Notes: generated by a model not told the origin, from the sequence alone. A stretch of DNA of 36,509 bases from Pleurocapsa minor GSE-CHR-MK 17-07R (GCA_019359125.1 JAHHHY010000023.1:1-36509); one strand, 5' to 3'. Numbered from the stretch's first letter, positions 1-8,516 are shown. Translations and numbers: made by a program.

Positions 1-301
1 AAAGATATGGATTATAATGTCTTCTGTAGTCACGGGGTGCACTCCACTCGAATTCGCACTTTAAGTGTGTGCTGTCCTCGTGACTACTTCAAATTTTCCT
101 ACTCATAAAACCCGCACCACTGGTTATAAGAGAACAAAGCGTCATTGATATATGGGAAGCAGAGGTATGGTATGTCATTCGAAGTCCTGATTATTACAAT
201 CAATCAGAGCCCTTTATCATCCTGTAATTGATGATATGATTCGTAATGCCATGTAAATCATGCATTCGGGGCGGCGAGATTCAGAGAAGGAAATCATCCC
301 T
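1..301. other. Left-edge non-coding stretch
   Basis: I see no convincing gene here. The DNA is clearly more AT-rich than the bulk of the window. It holds an imperfect inverted repeat (TAGTCACG at 27-34, CGTGACTA at 79-86, with further partial pairing inside) and a TACAAT hexamer at 195-200 that could be a -10 box for the downstream toxin-antitoxin pair, although no good -35 accompanies it. The region may be the 3' flank of whatever lies left of the window. Confidence 0.4.
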
Positions 302-529
302 ATGACGATGACGGACGAACTGATCGAACAATTTAATCGTCTGGACGAGGCGCAGCAGCAGCGCCTTTTGAACTTCGCCCGTATCCTGACGAAAACGCCA
401 AAGGTGCAGGGTGAGCCGGGAACGCGCATTGTCCAGGCTGTCGGATTTTTTGACGCGCAGGCGCTGGACGAGATCGAAGCAGCGATTAACGAAGGCACAG
501 AGGATATTGACTGGCGTGGCTGGGAGTAG
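302..529 (+). CDS. VapB-like antitoxin of a type II toxin-antitoxin pair
   Basis: This is a 75-residue acidic, helix-prone protein read as the antitoxin of the PIN-domain toxin that overlaps its end. I chose ATG 302 because a GAGAAGGA ribosome-binding site lies at 284-291; an in-frame ATG at 260 has no such site. The N-terminal part (LIEQFNRLDEAQQQRLL) looks like the short helical segment of small antitoxins of this size. The C-terminus, rich in Asp and Glu and ending DIDWRGWE, would be the toxin-wrapping segment. No obvious ribbon-helix-helix or AbrB fold can be read, so the DNA-binding class is open. The call rests mainly on size and on the 14-bp overlap with the toxin. Confidence 0.72.
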   Translation: MTMTDELIEQFNRLDEAQQQRLLNFARILTKTPKVQGEPGTRIVQAVGFFDAQALDEIEAAINEGTEDIDWRGWE

Positions 530-908
530 GTTTCTGCTGGATACGAATGCCATCATCGCCTTGCAGCGTGAAAACGCAGCCCTGACAGCGCTGCTCAGGC
601 CTGCCAGTGATGTATTTCTTCCGGTGATCGCTGTTGGTGAACTGTATTTCGGGGCGTACAAGTCGCAGCGCGTAGAAGAAAACCGGCGCGCTGTTGCTGC
701 ATTCATCGCCAACCGTGTGGTGCTGAAGGTGGACACGGATACCACTGATGTTTTTGGGCAGGTTAAGCAGCAGCTGCGCGCCAAAGGGCGGCCGATTCCC
801 GAAAACGACATCTGGATTGCAGCATTGGCAATTCAACACGACCTGACGCTGATCTCGAATGACGAGCATTTCAGCGAGTTAGACAATCTCACATGGCGGA
901 GCTGGTAA
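516..908 (+). CDS. vapC: PIN-domain toxin, VapC-like endoribonuclease
   Basis: This 130-residue protein is a PIN-domain nuclease of the VapC kind, which cleaves RNA (tRNA or rRNA in studied cases) with Mg2+ bound by conserved acidic residues. The order fits: LLDTNAIIAL near the N-terminus (first Asp), AVGELYFGA in the middle (Glu), and ENDIWIAALAI then LISNDEHF toward the C-terminus. The start is GTG 516, inside the antitoxin gene, with GAGGA at 499-503 upstream; this gives translational coupling. An ATG 105 bp further upstream would add a long extension that only repeats antitoxin codons in another frame. The pair is in DNA of lower GC than its neighbours, as expected for a mobile module. 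Confidence 0.88.
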   Translation: MAGSRFLLDTNAIIALQRENAALTALLRPASDVFLPVIAVGELYFGAYKSQRVEENRRAVAAFIANRVVLKVDTDTTDVFGQVKQQLRAKGRPIPENDIWIAALAIQHDLTLISNDEHFSELDNLTWRSW

Positions 909-1065
909 GTGATCATCACCGACCAAAACAGCGATTTATGACCAGCGGTTCCCCTGTATTGCCTGAATATCGAAACTCCGGTAGGACATAAATTTGGTGT
1001 GTTGTCGCACAATGGTCAGCCCCCGACTGTTTCCGTATAATCAGGCGCGGAAAGAACAGGTGACG

Positions 1066-1680
1066 ATGATCGAGCTGACGCGCCAGACCCCGTGGAAAGC
1101 CATCAACGAGCTGCGCCGCTATGCCATGCTGCCGCTGATTCGGCTGTATTTCGCGCTGCACGGCGTGGCGTGGGGATCCGGCTGGATGGTGTATGGCCTG
1201 CCGCTGATTCAGCGTTACACGGGCAGCCGCATCCGCATCGGCCGCGGCTTCAATATGCGCAACTGGTTTGGCAGCAATCCGCTGGGCGTGGCGCATCGCT
1301 GCGTGCTGGCCACCTGGTCGGCCTCGGCCAGCATCACGATTGGCGACGACGTGGGCATGACCGGCGTGGTGATCGTCGCGCAAACCAGCGTCACGCTGGG
1401 CGACCGCGTGTTTGTGGGCGCCAACAGCACGATTGTCGATACCGATTTTCACCCGCTGGGCCCGCGTGCGCGGCGGGCAGACCCCACGGCGGGCGCGTCC
1501 CGCCCGATTGTCATCGAGGACGATGTCTTCATCGGCATGAACACGATCATCCTGAAGGGCAGCCACATTGGCCGCGGCGCGGTCATCGGCGCGGGCAGCG
1601 TGGTGCGCGGACAGGTGCCCGCAGGCCAGATTTTCGCCGGCAACCCGGCCGTCTTTATCCGCCCCGTGCACGAGGATTAG
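1066..1680 (+). CDS. Hexapeptide-repeat (left-handed beta-helix) acyltransferase
   Basis: The 204-residue protein is a LbH-fold O- or N-acetyltransferase of the WbbJ/maltose acetyltransferase type, which moves an acetyl group from acetyl-CoA to a sugar or glycan. From about residue 56 it shows hexapeptide turns (IRIGRG, ITIGDD, VTLGDR, IVIEDD, IGRGAV) and the family catalytic histidine in TDFHPLGP (His129). The C-terminal GQIFAGNPAVFIRPV closes the last coil. ATG 1066 was chosen over 994 because the protein then begins at its conserved part. A TATAAT lies at 1036-1041. It is followed within 5 nt by a GT-C glycosyltransferase, so it probably decorates a surface glycan. The acceptor cannot be told from sequence. 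Confidence 0.85.
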   Translation: MIELTRQTPWKAINELRRYAMLPLIRLYFALHGVAWGSGWMVYGLPLIQRYTGSRIRIGRGFNMRNWFGSNPLGVAHRCVLATWSASASITIGDDVGMTGVVIVAQTSVTLGDRVFVGANSTIVDTDFHPLGPRARRADPTAGASRPIVIEDDVFIGMNTIILKGSHIGRGAVIGAGSVVRGQVPAGQIFAGNPAVFIRPVHED

Positions 1681-1684
1681 CCCG

Positions 1685-2983
1685 TTGCAAGCAGTCACTT
1701 CCGCAAAACCAGCCTTTCGCCTGCCCGTGCCGCCGCTGCTGCTCATCGTGCTGCTGGCCGTGCTGCTGCGCGCCGGATTCATCCTCGCCGCGCCGGGCAC
1801 GCTCAGCCTGGATGCCTCCGGCTATGACGACTACGCCGTGAACCTCATGGCGGGCAATGGCTACACGCGCATGGACGACCTGCGCCCCGACAGCGACCTG
1901 CCGCCGCTGTATCCGGCCTTTCTGGTCGTCGTGTACAGCGTATTCGGCCGCGACCCGGTCGCCGTCGCCGCCGTGCAGATCGTCTTTGATGTGGTCATGC
2001 TGGTGGCGCTGTACGCCATCGGCCGGCGCGTGGGCGGAGAGCGCGTCGGGCTGCTGGCCGCGCTGTTCACCGCTGTCTACCCGTATCTGCTGTTTCAGAA
2101 CCTGAGCACCAATGACACCGGCATCTTCATCATGCTGCTGGCGCTGGCCGTGTGGATGCTGCTGCGCGCCGCCGACGAACGCCGCATCAGATGGGCGGTC
2201 GGGGCGGGCATGATGCTCGGTATCGCCGCGCTGACCAAGTCGCTGGTGCTGCTGATGCTGCCGCTGATCGCGCTGTGGTGGTGGCGCATGATCGGCTTTC
2301 GGCGCGCCGTGCTGTTTTCGCTGGCTCTGGGCGTCGGCTTCGCCGTGTTCGTGACGCCGTGGATCCTCCGCAATACCGCCCTGCACGGCCAGCTCACGTT
2401 TTTGAGCACTAACGATGGCAGCAACCTGTACCAGGGCAATAACCCGTGCGTGGCCGATTACCTCTCGGTCGGCTGGGACGCACAGTGGGTGAACTGCCTG
2501 AATCCCACTCCGCCGGGCATGAGCGAGACCGAGACCTCGCGCTGGTTCCGCGACCAGGCGCTGACCTACCTGCGCGAGCATCCGGGCGAGTGGCCGCGCC
2601 TGTTTGGCGTGAAATTTATCACGCTGTGGACGCCGGAGCTGCTGCCGCGTACCGTGCCGCCCACGGCCAACCTGGACGACCCGACCGTGCTGCAATATGA
2701 GGAATCGCCGCTGTTTCAGGCCGCGCGCATCGTGCACGTGCTGTACTTTGGCCCGCTGCTGGCGCTGGCCATTATCGGCGCGCTTCGGGCCGCCCGAACC
2801 GGCACCCTGCTCACGACCGCCGCGCCGCTGCTGATTATCTGCATCGCCATCACCGTGACATATGTGATTTATCACCCGTCCACGCGCTACCGCGCCCCGG
2901 CCGACCCGTTCGTGTTTGTATTTTCGGCGCTGGCCGCCACCTGGCTGTGGGATCGCGTCCGTGGAAAGGCCAACGCCTCATGA
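1685..2983 (+). CDS. GT-C family membrane glycosyltransferase (ArnT/PMT-like)
   Basis: This 432-residue polytopic membrane protein resembles the glycosyltransferase family 39/ArnT group, which transfers sugars from polyprenyl-phosphate donors on the outer face of the membrane. It starts with a transmembrane helix (VPPLLLIVLLAVLLRAGF), followed by the typical first-loop acidic stretch SGYDDYA and the PPLYPAFL motif. Several more helices follow, then a soluble loop with paired Cys in the LYQGNNPCVADYL region. The start is probably TTG 1685, with GAGGA at 1670-1674; no ATG fits without a long overlap with the acyltransferase. It lies between that gene and a membrane protein that overlaps its stop, so the three form an operon. 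Donor and acceptor are unknown. Confidence 0.82.
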   Translation: MQAVTSAKPAFRLPVPPLLLIVLLAVLLRAGFILAAPGTLSLDASGYDDYAVNLMAGNGYTRMDDLRPDSDLPPLYPAFLVVVYSVFGRDPVAVAAVQIVFDVVMLVALYAIGRRVGGERVGLLAALFTAVYPYLLFQNLSTNDTGIFIMLLALAVWMLLRAADERRIRWAVGAGMMLGIAALTKSLVLLMLPLIALWWWRMIGFRRAVLFSLALGVGFAVFVTPWILRNTALHGQLTFLSTNDGSNLYQGNNPCVADYLSVGWDAQWVNCLNPTPPGMSETETSRWFRDQALTYLREHPGEWPRLFGVKFITLWTPELLPRTVPPTANLDDPTVLQYEESPLFQAARIVHVLYFGPLLALAIIGALRAARTGTLLTTAAPLLIICIAITVTYVIYHPSTRYRAPADPFVFVFSALAATWLWDRVRGKANAS

Positions 2984-3948
2984 TGTCGCGCCGCCTGTGG
3001 ACGACCGTGTTTCTGGCTGCGATGCTGGCCTTCGGCAGCGAAATCCTGCTCTGGCCGCACGCCGGGGGGCGCTCCGTCATCGGCTGGATCTCGACCGTGA
3101 TTGGCTATCCGGCGCTGGCCGGGCTGCTGCTGGCGCTGGCCGAGCGCTTCCGCATGCGCGATTTGTTTGGCCTGATGGCGCTGGCGGGCGTGTATGGCGT
3201 GCTGAACGGCCTGCTCATCACGCCGGATACCGCGCTGGCTGATATCCCGCGCACCTGGTTCACGCGCATGATGGGCGCGCACGCGTTCGTCGGCCTGCTG
3301 ATGCTGGGGTTGTTCCTCACGCTGCAATATCCGTGGAGCCGCACAAAGATCATCGCGCTCGGGGTGATTACGGCGCTGCTGGGCGTCGCCTTTGGCGTGT
3401 GGGGCCGCTGGGCGCCGGAGCTGTATGGCGCGGGCGGGGAAGTCGAACGGCTGCCGCTGCAACTGGTCAGCATGGGCGTCTGCCTGCTGATCGTGCTGAC
3501 CGGCACCGTGATGGCGAGCCGGCCGCAGACGTATGCGCCCAATTCGCGCCTGAGCGTGTTTGCCCCCGCGCTGGCGCTGTTCGGGATTCTCATCATGCGC
3601 CTGCTGGAAGGCACGCTGGACAGCCTGTCGCTGGTGGTCACGGGCACGTTCGCGCTGCTGGCCGTCGGCGTGCTGTATTACCAGAAGCGCCAGAAGGGGC
3701 CGACGCTGCTCGATGGCCTGAATACGCTGCCCGCCGACCAGAGCATCTATTACCTGGGCATGTACGCGACCTTCCTTTACGGCGGCGGCTATGCTGGCTA
3801 CTTTCTGGAGCGCGGGACCGGCTCTGGCGACCCGGTGTATGTGATCGGCGTGATTTTCCTGGCCTACGGCATCGTGTGGCTGCCGGCCGTGGCGGTGGTG
3901 CTGGGTGCGCGCGCCTTCATCCGGCTGTCGCGCCAGGGCAGGCTGTAG
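2980..3948 (+). CDS. Polytopic membrane protein of unknown function
   Basis: The 322-residue protein is almost entirely hydrophobic, with about ten predicted membrane spans (for example VFLAAMLAFGSEILLW, LFGLMALAGVYGVLNGLL and VIGVIFLAYGIVWLPAVAVVL). I recognise no catalytic motif. ATG 2980 overlaps the stop of the preceding glycosyltransferase (ATGA), with a GGAAAGG site upstream, so translation is probably coupled. An in-frame ATG at 2947 would sit deeper in that gene. The operon context suggests a role in envelope glycan or lipid handling, but this is inference only. Confidence 0.7.
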   Translation: MMSRRLWTTVFLAAMLAFGSEILLWPHAGGRSVIGWISTVIGYPALAGLLLALAERFRMRDLFGLMALAGVYGVLNGLLITPDTALADIPRTWFTRMMGAHAFVGLLMLGLFLTLQYPWSRTKIIALGVITALLGVAFGVWGRWAPELYGAGGEVERLPLQLVSMGVCLLIVLTGTVMASRPQTYAPNSRLSVFAPALALFGILIMRLLEGTLDSLSLVVTGTFALLAVGVLYYQKRQKGPTLLDGLNTLPADQSIYYLGMYATFLYGGGYAGYFLERGTGSGDPVYVIGVIFLAYGIVWLPAVAVVLGARAFIRLSRQGRL

Positions 3949-3983
3949 GACAAGCGTCGTTTCTCAACGCCTCACACTCTTGT

Positions 3984-3989
3984 TATACT
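3984..3989 (+). promoter_or_regulatory. TATACT -10 box placed for a leaderless transcript
   Basis: TATACT ends 7 nt before ATG 3997 and the 7 nt between carry no ribosome-binding site. Transcription would begin at or next to the start codon. No convincing -35 hexamer is seen at 17 bp spacing (TTCTCA at 3961-3966 is weak). Confidence 0.45.
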
Positions 3990-3996
3990 GTCTGGC

Positions 3997-5088
3997 ATGA
4001 AAACACTCGCATGCTGTGTCCTCACCTTTGCTTTGCTGGCTGGCTGCTCACCGCAGTCAGATGTGTCGGTGCTGCCCACGCTGGCCGCGCTGCCCACCGA
4101 GACGCTGGTTCCGCCCAGCGCGCTGCCGCCGACGGCGCTACCGGCTTCAGACACGCCTGCCCCGTCTGATACCCCTGCGCCCACCGAAACCATTCCGGCC
4201 ACCGATTCGCCGCCGACAGCCACGCTGACGCAAAGCCCGACGCTGTCGGCCACGCCCAGCCTGACGATTACGCCGACGCTGACGTTCACGCCCAGCCTGA
4301 CCATCACCAACACCGTCACGCCCATCCCGAGCGTCACGCCATCGCCATCGCCCGATCTCGGCCCGCTGGGGCCGCTGGCGCTGTTCGCCGCGCAGATTAC
4401 CGTGCAGCCGTTCGCGCCGCCCACGCAGACCGCCATCGCCGAGGCCCGCGCTCAGCTGCAAACGGCGACGATGGCCGCGTTGATGGCGACCAATTTCGTG
4501 CCGCTGCCCACGCTGCCCGGCCTCGTGCCCACGGCGGCAGGCGGGTTCCCGCCGGGCCAGCTCCCCATCGCGCCGATTCCTACCGTCATTGGCGGTAGTT
4601 GCGCCGCGCAGCCCCCGGCCAACGTGGCCGCGCTGGCCAATCAGGTGCCCGCAGTCGGCGGTTCGCTGGGATGCGTGTCTGGCGGCATCGTTAGCCTGAT
4701 CGCTGCCTTCCAGCCGTTTGAGCGCGGCGTGATGATCTATGTGCAGACGACGCCCGCCAGCATTTACGCCTTCACGCAGGATGGCCGCTTCCGCCGCTTC
4801 GACGACACGTGGGTCAGCGGCGTCGACCCTGACACAGGCGTGATGTCGCCGCCGCCCGGCCTGCTGGAGCCGATTCGCGGATTCGGCAAGGTGTGGCGCA
4901 CCACTCCCGATTTGCAGGCGTCGCTGGGCTGGGCCACCGCCAATGAAAGCGGCCAGCAGGCCAGCCTGATCGCCTTTACCAGCGGCCGCATGATTTATCT
5001 CACGGTCAATAACCAGACATTCGTGCTGCTGGACGATGCGCCCGGTGCAATCAGCGGCCGCTGGCAGGCCGTCAATGGGGGGTTCTGA
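3997..5088 (+). CDS. Lipoprotein with Thr/Pro-rich linker and a repeat-type C-terminal domain
   Basis: A 363-residue lipoprotein. Residues 1-17 are a lipoprotein signal ending in LAGC, so Cys17 would be lipidated. Residues ~25-125 are a Thr/Pro/Ser-rich linker (repeats of the PTLTFTPSLT kind), which is typical of exported Anaerolineae proteins. The C-terminal part (about 195-363) holds a domain with FERGVMIYVQ, GRFRRFDDTW, RGFGKVWR and LGWAT, followed by a second half-unit ending in SGRMIYL. I recall similar FERG..W / RGFGKVWR / LGWA units in other Chloroflexota hypothetical proteins, but know no assigned function. It heads an operon with the beta-propeller gene, whose ATG overlaps this stop by 1 base. 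It probably acts on the outer face of the membrane. Confidence 0.75.
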   Translation: MKTLACCVLTFALLAGCSPQSDVSVLPTLAALPTETLVPPSALPPTALPASDTPAPSDTPAPTETIPATDSPPTATLTQSPTLSATPSLTITPTLTFTPSLTITNTVTPIPSVTPSPSPDLGPLGPLALFAAQITVQPFAPPTQTAIAEARAQLQTATMAALMATNFVPLPTLPGLVPTAAGGFPPGQLPIAPIPTVIGGSCAAQPPANVAALANQVPAVGGSLGCVSGGIVSLIAAFQPFERGVMIYVQTTPASIYAFTQDGRFRRFDDTWVSGVDPDTGVMSPPPGLLEPIRGFGKVWRTTPDLQASLGWATANESGQQASLIAFTSGRMIYLTVNNQTFVLLDDAPGAISGRWQAVNGGF

Positions 5089-7244
5089 TGAGGAATAAAC
5101 GCGGCATTTCCGGCGTCGTGGGTGCGCTGCTGATGGTGGTGGCGGGCATGCTGCCGCTGGCGGCGCAGGGCCTGCCCGACCTGCCCACCGACCTGTATGT
5201 GCTGACCAACGAAGGCATCATCGAGCGGTATGGCCTGGACAGCGTGGGCGCACAGGCCGTCACCGCGCCGGACACCTATATCCTCGATTTCGGCATCGAC
5301 GCCTTTGGCCAGCGCCTCGCTTATCGCACCGAAAGCGAATTGGTCGTGATCGGGCTGAGCGGCGGCGAGGGCATCACGCTGGAGCCGCTGGGCCCGGATG
5401 TGCTGCCGCCGGTGCGCGGGGCAGGCGACACCATCGCCTGGTCGCCCACCGGCGATGCGCTGGCCTACACCACGTTGACCGGCGCGCGCGTGTACCTGGA
5501 AACCGCCAGCACGCCCGTCTTTTACGACATTTTAGAAAGTCCGTTTGTCAACCTGACGTGGTCGCCGGGCGGCACCTTCCTGGCCGCGCAGACCGCCGAG
5601 GATGTGTGGTGGGTCTACCGGCGCGAATCGACCACGATGAGCCTGGCCAGCGTGCTGGAGTCTTCGATTGGCACCACCTGGGTGAGCAACAGCGAGCTGG
5701 TGTTTGCGCCTGCGGCTGGCGGACTGAAGCTGATGAATCTGGAGGCCGCCAACGCGCAGACCACGCTGCTGGATGAATCGGCGCGCTACCGACTGCCCAC
5801 GCTGACCGCCGATGACCGACTGGCCTTCTTCGGGCTGCGGCCCGGTGCCGACGCGACGGCCAGCGAAGGCCGCCTGCTCACGCTGTCGCGCGGGGCGCCG
5901 CAGGTCGAGACGACCGGCGAGGTGTTTGTCCCGCTGAATGGCCTGCAATGGGCGCCGCGTGGCGAGCTGCTGACGCTGCTGCAAGGCGGCATCCTGGCGC
6001 TGGTTGACCCGGTGACAGGCGAGGGCATCCCGCTGGCGACGCAGAACATCGTCGCTTATGACTGGGCGACCACGCGGGCCTCTGTCCCGCCGCCCGCGAC
6101 CGACACTGTGACTGAAATTGAGCCGATTCCGGTGCAGGCGACTGCCTCGCCTGTCCCCGTGCTGCCCACCGCAGCCCCGCCCACCGTCGAGCCGACGCAG
6201 TCGCCGCTGGGCATGACGGTCACGCCGGTGCGTTCGCTCTCGCTGATCGTGGATGGCTTCTTCCTGTCTGACGACACCAATGGTGTGGCGCAGGTGTGGC
6301 AGCTTCCGGCGGACAACCGGGCCGCCTTTCGCTTTACCGGCGCATCGACCGACATCAGCGAATTTGCCGCCTCGCCAGACGGCACCGCCGTGGCCTATGT
6401 GACCGATGGCGACCTGTGGCTTCAGCGGCTGGCGCGCCCGCAGCCGGTGCGCCTGGCCACGCTGAACGGCTTCGCGCCAGTCACGGCCGATATCAGCCCG
6501 GACGGGACGCGCGTCGCGTATACGGATGAGACGGCCAACGGCGGCGGCATCTGGATCGCCTATACCGATGGCGTGACCCCGCCCGAGCGCGTCCTCGCCA
6601 ATGTGACCAATGACGCGCTCGGCTCGCGCACCTATCGGCGGCCGCAGTTCTCGCCGGATGGCGGGCTGCTGCTGGTGGATGCCTACGGCCAGCAGGGCGT
6701 GCGCAGCGCGATTGCCTCTACCGAGACGTGGGAGATTGCCGAACTGTCCAGCCCGGTCAATGATCCCCGGCCGGTCAGCGCGCGCTGGCTGAATGACGGG
6801 CGCATTTTATCGTATCGCGACGCCACGTCTGATGGCGCGGCCAGCCCCGGCTCGATTGACCCCGGCCTGTATATCGTCGACCCGGACGGGGGCGATGATG
6901 CGCCGGTGGAATTTGTGCCGCTGCCGGTGGATGCCGCCGTGCGCGATGTGCTGCCCGTCGATGCGGATACCTATCGCGTGCTGCTGACCGGCGTGAGCGA
7001 TACGCTGGTGCGCGTCGTCGACCTGAGCGGCTTCGATGGCACGGTCGTCACGGCGATTGCCAATTTACTCGCGCCGCGCATCTCGCCGGACGGCCGCTTC
7101 ATCGCCGGCTACGAGACGCTGATCGACTTCAACAACGACGATATTTTCGATGGCGCGCTGGTGGTCGTGGACCTGGAGCGCGGCGGCGCGTTCCGGCTGG
7201 AAGCCCCGCCTTCGCTGTGGAATTTCCGGTGGGTGTCGCCATGA
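5088..7244 (+). CDS. Exported beta-propeller-like (TolB/PD40-type) protein
   Basis: The 718-residue protein starts with a signal peptide (hydrophobic to about residue 27, with LAAQG at the likely cleavage site). It then has many short units of the WD40-like/PD40 kind, seen as SPDGTAVAYV, SPDGTRVAYT, SPDGGLLLV and SPDGRFIAGY. A Pro/Thr-rich linker at about residues 332-380 splits it into two lobes, each long enough for a propeller. This fold usually serves as a binding scaffold, and no catalytic motif is visible. ATG 5088 shares one base with the upstream stop, with GGGGGG just upstream as ribosome-binding site. The next gene overlaps its stop as ATGA, so lipoprotein, propeller and second lipoprotein are probably made together and may form one extracytoplasmic complex. 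Confidence 0.75.
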   Translation: MRNKRGISGVVGALLMVVAGMLPLAAQGLPDLPTDLYVLTNEGIIERYGLDSVGAQAVTAPDTYILDFGIDAFGQRLAYRTESELVVIGLSGGEGITLEPLGPDVLPPVRGAGDTIAWSPTGDALAYTTLTGARVYLETASTPVFYDILESPFVNLTWSPGGTFLAAQTAEDVWWVYRRESTTMSLASVLESSIGTTWVSNSELVFAPAAGGLKLMNLEAANAQTTLLDESARYRLPTLTADDRLAFFGLRPGADATASEGRLLTLSRGAPQVETTGEVFVPLNGLQWAPRGELLTLLQGGILALVDPVTGEGIPLATQNIVAYDWATTRASVPPPATDTVTEIEPIPVQATASPVPVLPTAAPPTVEPTQSPLGMTVTPVRSLSLIVDGFFLSDDTNGVAQVWQLPADNRAAFRFTGASTDISEFAASPDGTAVAYVTDGDLWLQRLARPQPVRLATLNGFAPVTADISPDGTRVAYTDETANGGGIWIAYTDGVTPPERVLANVTNDALGSRTYRRPQFSPDGGLLLVDAYGQQGVRSAIASTETWEIAELSSPVNDPRPVSARWLNDGRILSYRDATSDGAASPGSIDPGLYIVDPDGGDDAPVEFVPLPVDAAVRDVLPVDADTYRVLLTGVSDTLVRVVDLSGFDGTVVTAIANLLAPRISPDGRFIAGYETLIDFNNDDIFDGALVVVDLERGGAFRLEAPPSLWNFRWVSP

Positions 7245-8050
7245 AGATGAGACTGTTTGCGGCCTGCCTGGGGCTGTTTGTGCTGGCCGGCTGCCGGGAA
7301 CGCCTGCAGCCCGATCAACTGCCCACGTCGGCCAGCATTTCCGGGCTGGAGACGGCCATCCCGCTGACGCAGAATGCCCCGCCGCCGCCGTTTAATGGCG
7401 AGGTGCGCGCCTTTGATCGCATCGATAACAACCTGAACGAGCTGGCGGGGGGGCGCTATGTGGTCGAGCTGACGTTCAGCGGCGTGTATGCCGGGACTGA
7501 CCGTGTGGCCGATGCCAGCGCGCGCGCCGAAGTCTCGTTTGACCAGGTGGGCAGCGCCCGCCGTGTGCTGGTGCAGACGACCGGCGCGCTGCTGAACAAC
7601 AATGCCGACGAATCGCTGGTGGAGGCGGTGCGCCTGGGGCCGGATGCTTTCCTGCTGCGCGATGACGTGTGCCTGACCGGGGCGGGCGAGGATGCCCGGC
7701 TGGCGGCCAGCCTGAACGCGGGCCAGCTGATCGGCGGCGCGTCGGTCATGCGCCCTGCTGGCGAGCGCGCCACCATCAATGGTGAGGATGTGTATCGCTT
7801 CACCTTTGACGAGGCCGACTGGCTGTTCCCGGCGGTGCAGCGCGGCGACAGCACGCAGGTCGCCATCGAGAGCTTTGAGGTGTGGCTGTCGCCCGATAAA
7901 GAGGTCGTCGTGCGCTATCACATGAATTTCTCGGTGCAGGACGCGGTCATTTTCGGCAATCCGCAGGCGGTCACCGGCCGCGTACTGGTGCGTTATGACG
8001 CGTACGAGCTGGACGAGCCGGTCAATATCACGGTGCCGTTCGGGTGCTGA
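7241..8050 (+). CDS. Lipoprotein of unknown function
   Basis: A 269-residue protein with a lipoprotein signal ending LAGC (Cys18), followed by a mostly beta-rich body without low-complexity sequence. Segments such as RYVVELTFSGVYAG, VRYHMNFSVQDAV and GEDVYRFTFDEADW suggest a LolA/LppX-like curved sheet, but that is an impression from the pattern and not a motif match. I chose ATG 7241, which overlaps the previous stop (ATGA); an in-frame ATG at 7217 would put eight non-signal residues first. It is third in the lipoprotein/propeller operon and is followed after 4 nt by a ferredoxin gene. Confidence 0.7.
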   Translation: MKMRLFAACLGLFVLAGCRERLQPDQLPTSASISGLETAIPLTQNAPPPPFNGEVRAFDRIDNNLNELAGGRYVVELTFSGVYAGTDRVADASARAEVSFDQVGSARRVLVQTTGALLNNNADESLVEAVRLGPDAFLLRDDVCLTGAGEDARLAASLNAGQLIGGASVMRPAGERATINGEDVYRFTFDEADWLFPAVQRGDSTQVAIESFEVWLSPDKEVVVRYHMNFSVQDAVIFGNPQAVTGRVLVRYDAYELDEPVNITVPFGC

Positions 8051-8054
8051 CGCG

Positions 8055-8363
8055 ATGACCGAGAGCGTGCCCCCGCAGAAGAAGCGCGTCGTGCTGTGCC
8101 GGGGGCAGTACTGCAATATGGATCGCCGGGCCGATGCCATCCTCAAGGTGCTGGAGCCGCAGATCGACGCCATCAATGACGCGGCTGGCTGGCGGCGTGC
8201 CAAGCTGGAGACGGCCAACTGCCTGGGCATGTGCGGGCTGGGGCCGAACCTGGTCATTTATCCTGATGATGTGGTCTTCGACCGGCTGAATCCGGGGCGC
8301 GTGGGCGAAGTGCTGGCGGCGCTGCATGCCCTGCTGGGGGACGACCCGCCCCCTGCGCCGTGA
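8055..8363 (+). CDS. Thioredoxin-fold (2Fe-2S) ferredoxin
   Basis: This 102-residue protein matches the small thioredoxin-like [2Fe-2S] ferredoxins related to NuoE. The four cluster ligands are visible: Cys15 and Cys20 in LCRGQYC (C-x4-C), and Cys56 and Cys60 in NCLGMC (C-x3-C), followed by the usual GLGPNLVIYPD strand. The protein would be cytoplasmic and carry single electrons. ATG 8055 is 4 nt after the preceding stop; the longer reading frame upstream (from 7995) overlaps that gene and adds no ferredoxin sequence. Its most likely partner is the membrane Fe-S oxidoreductase that follows at 8517, although a promoter and a weak hairpin separate them. Confidence 0.88.
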   Translation: MTESVPPQKKRVVLCRGQYCNMDRRADAILKVLEPQIDAINDAAGWRRAKLETANCLGMCGLGPNLVIYPDDVVFDRLNPGRVGEVLAALHALLGDDPPPAP

Positions 8364-8364
8364 T

Positions 8365-8388
8365 GCAGGGTTTGCAGAAATTCCCTGC
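8365..8388 (+). terminator. Weak hairpin after the ferredoxin gene
   Basis: GCAGGG (8365-8370) pairs with CCCTGC (8383-8388) around a 12-nt loop immediately after the stop. No proper U-tract follows, so termination would be partial at best. Confidence 0.3.
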
Positions 8389-8417
8389 TTCCGGCTGAAT
8401 TTTCTCCCCGGCCGTGT

Positions 8418-8447
8418 TTGTGTACTTTCTTTCGGCAGTGGTACACT
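8418..8447 (+). promoter_or_regulatory. Promoter for the Fe-S oxidoreductase
   Basis: TTGTGT (8418-8423) and TACACT (8442-8447) are separated by 18 bp. The predicted start, about 8454, leaves a leader of roughly 60 nt, with GAGGA at 8506-8510 placed well for ATG 8517. Confidence 0.45.
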
Positions 8448-8516
8448 GTTTTGGCGTACGCTGATATTCAGGACGCGGCAAAAATACAACCCAATCATGT
8501 TTTTTGAGGACACTTC

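Noticed and set aside
1036-1041. Full promoter for the hexapeptide acyltransferase
   Set aside because: TATAAT is present, but no -35 word is at acceptable spacing (TTGTCG is 28 bp away), so I mention only the -10 in the gene entry.
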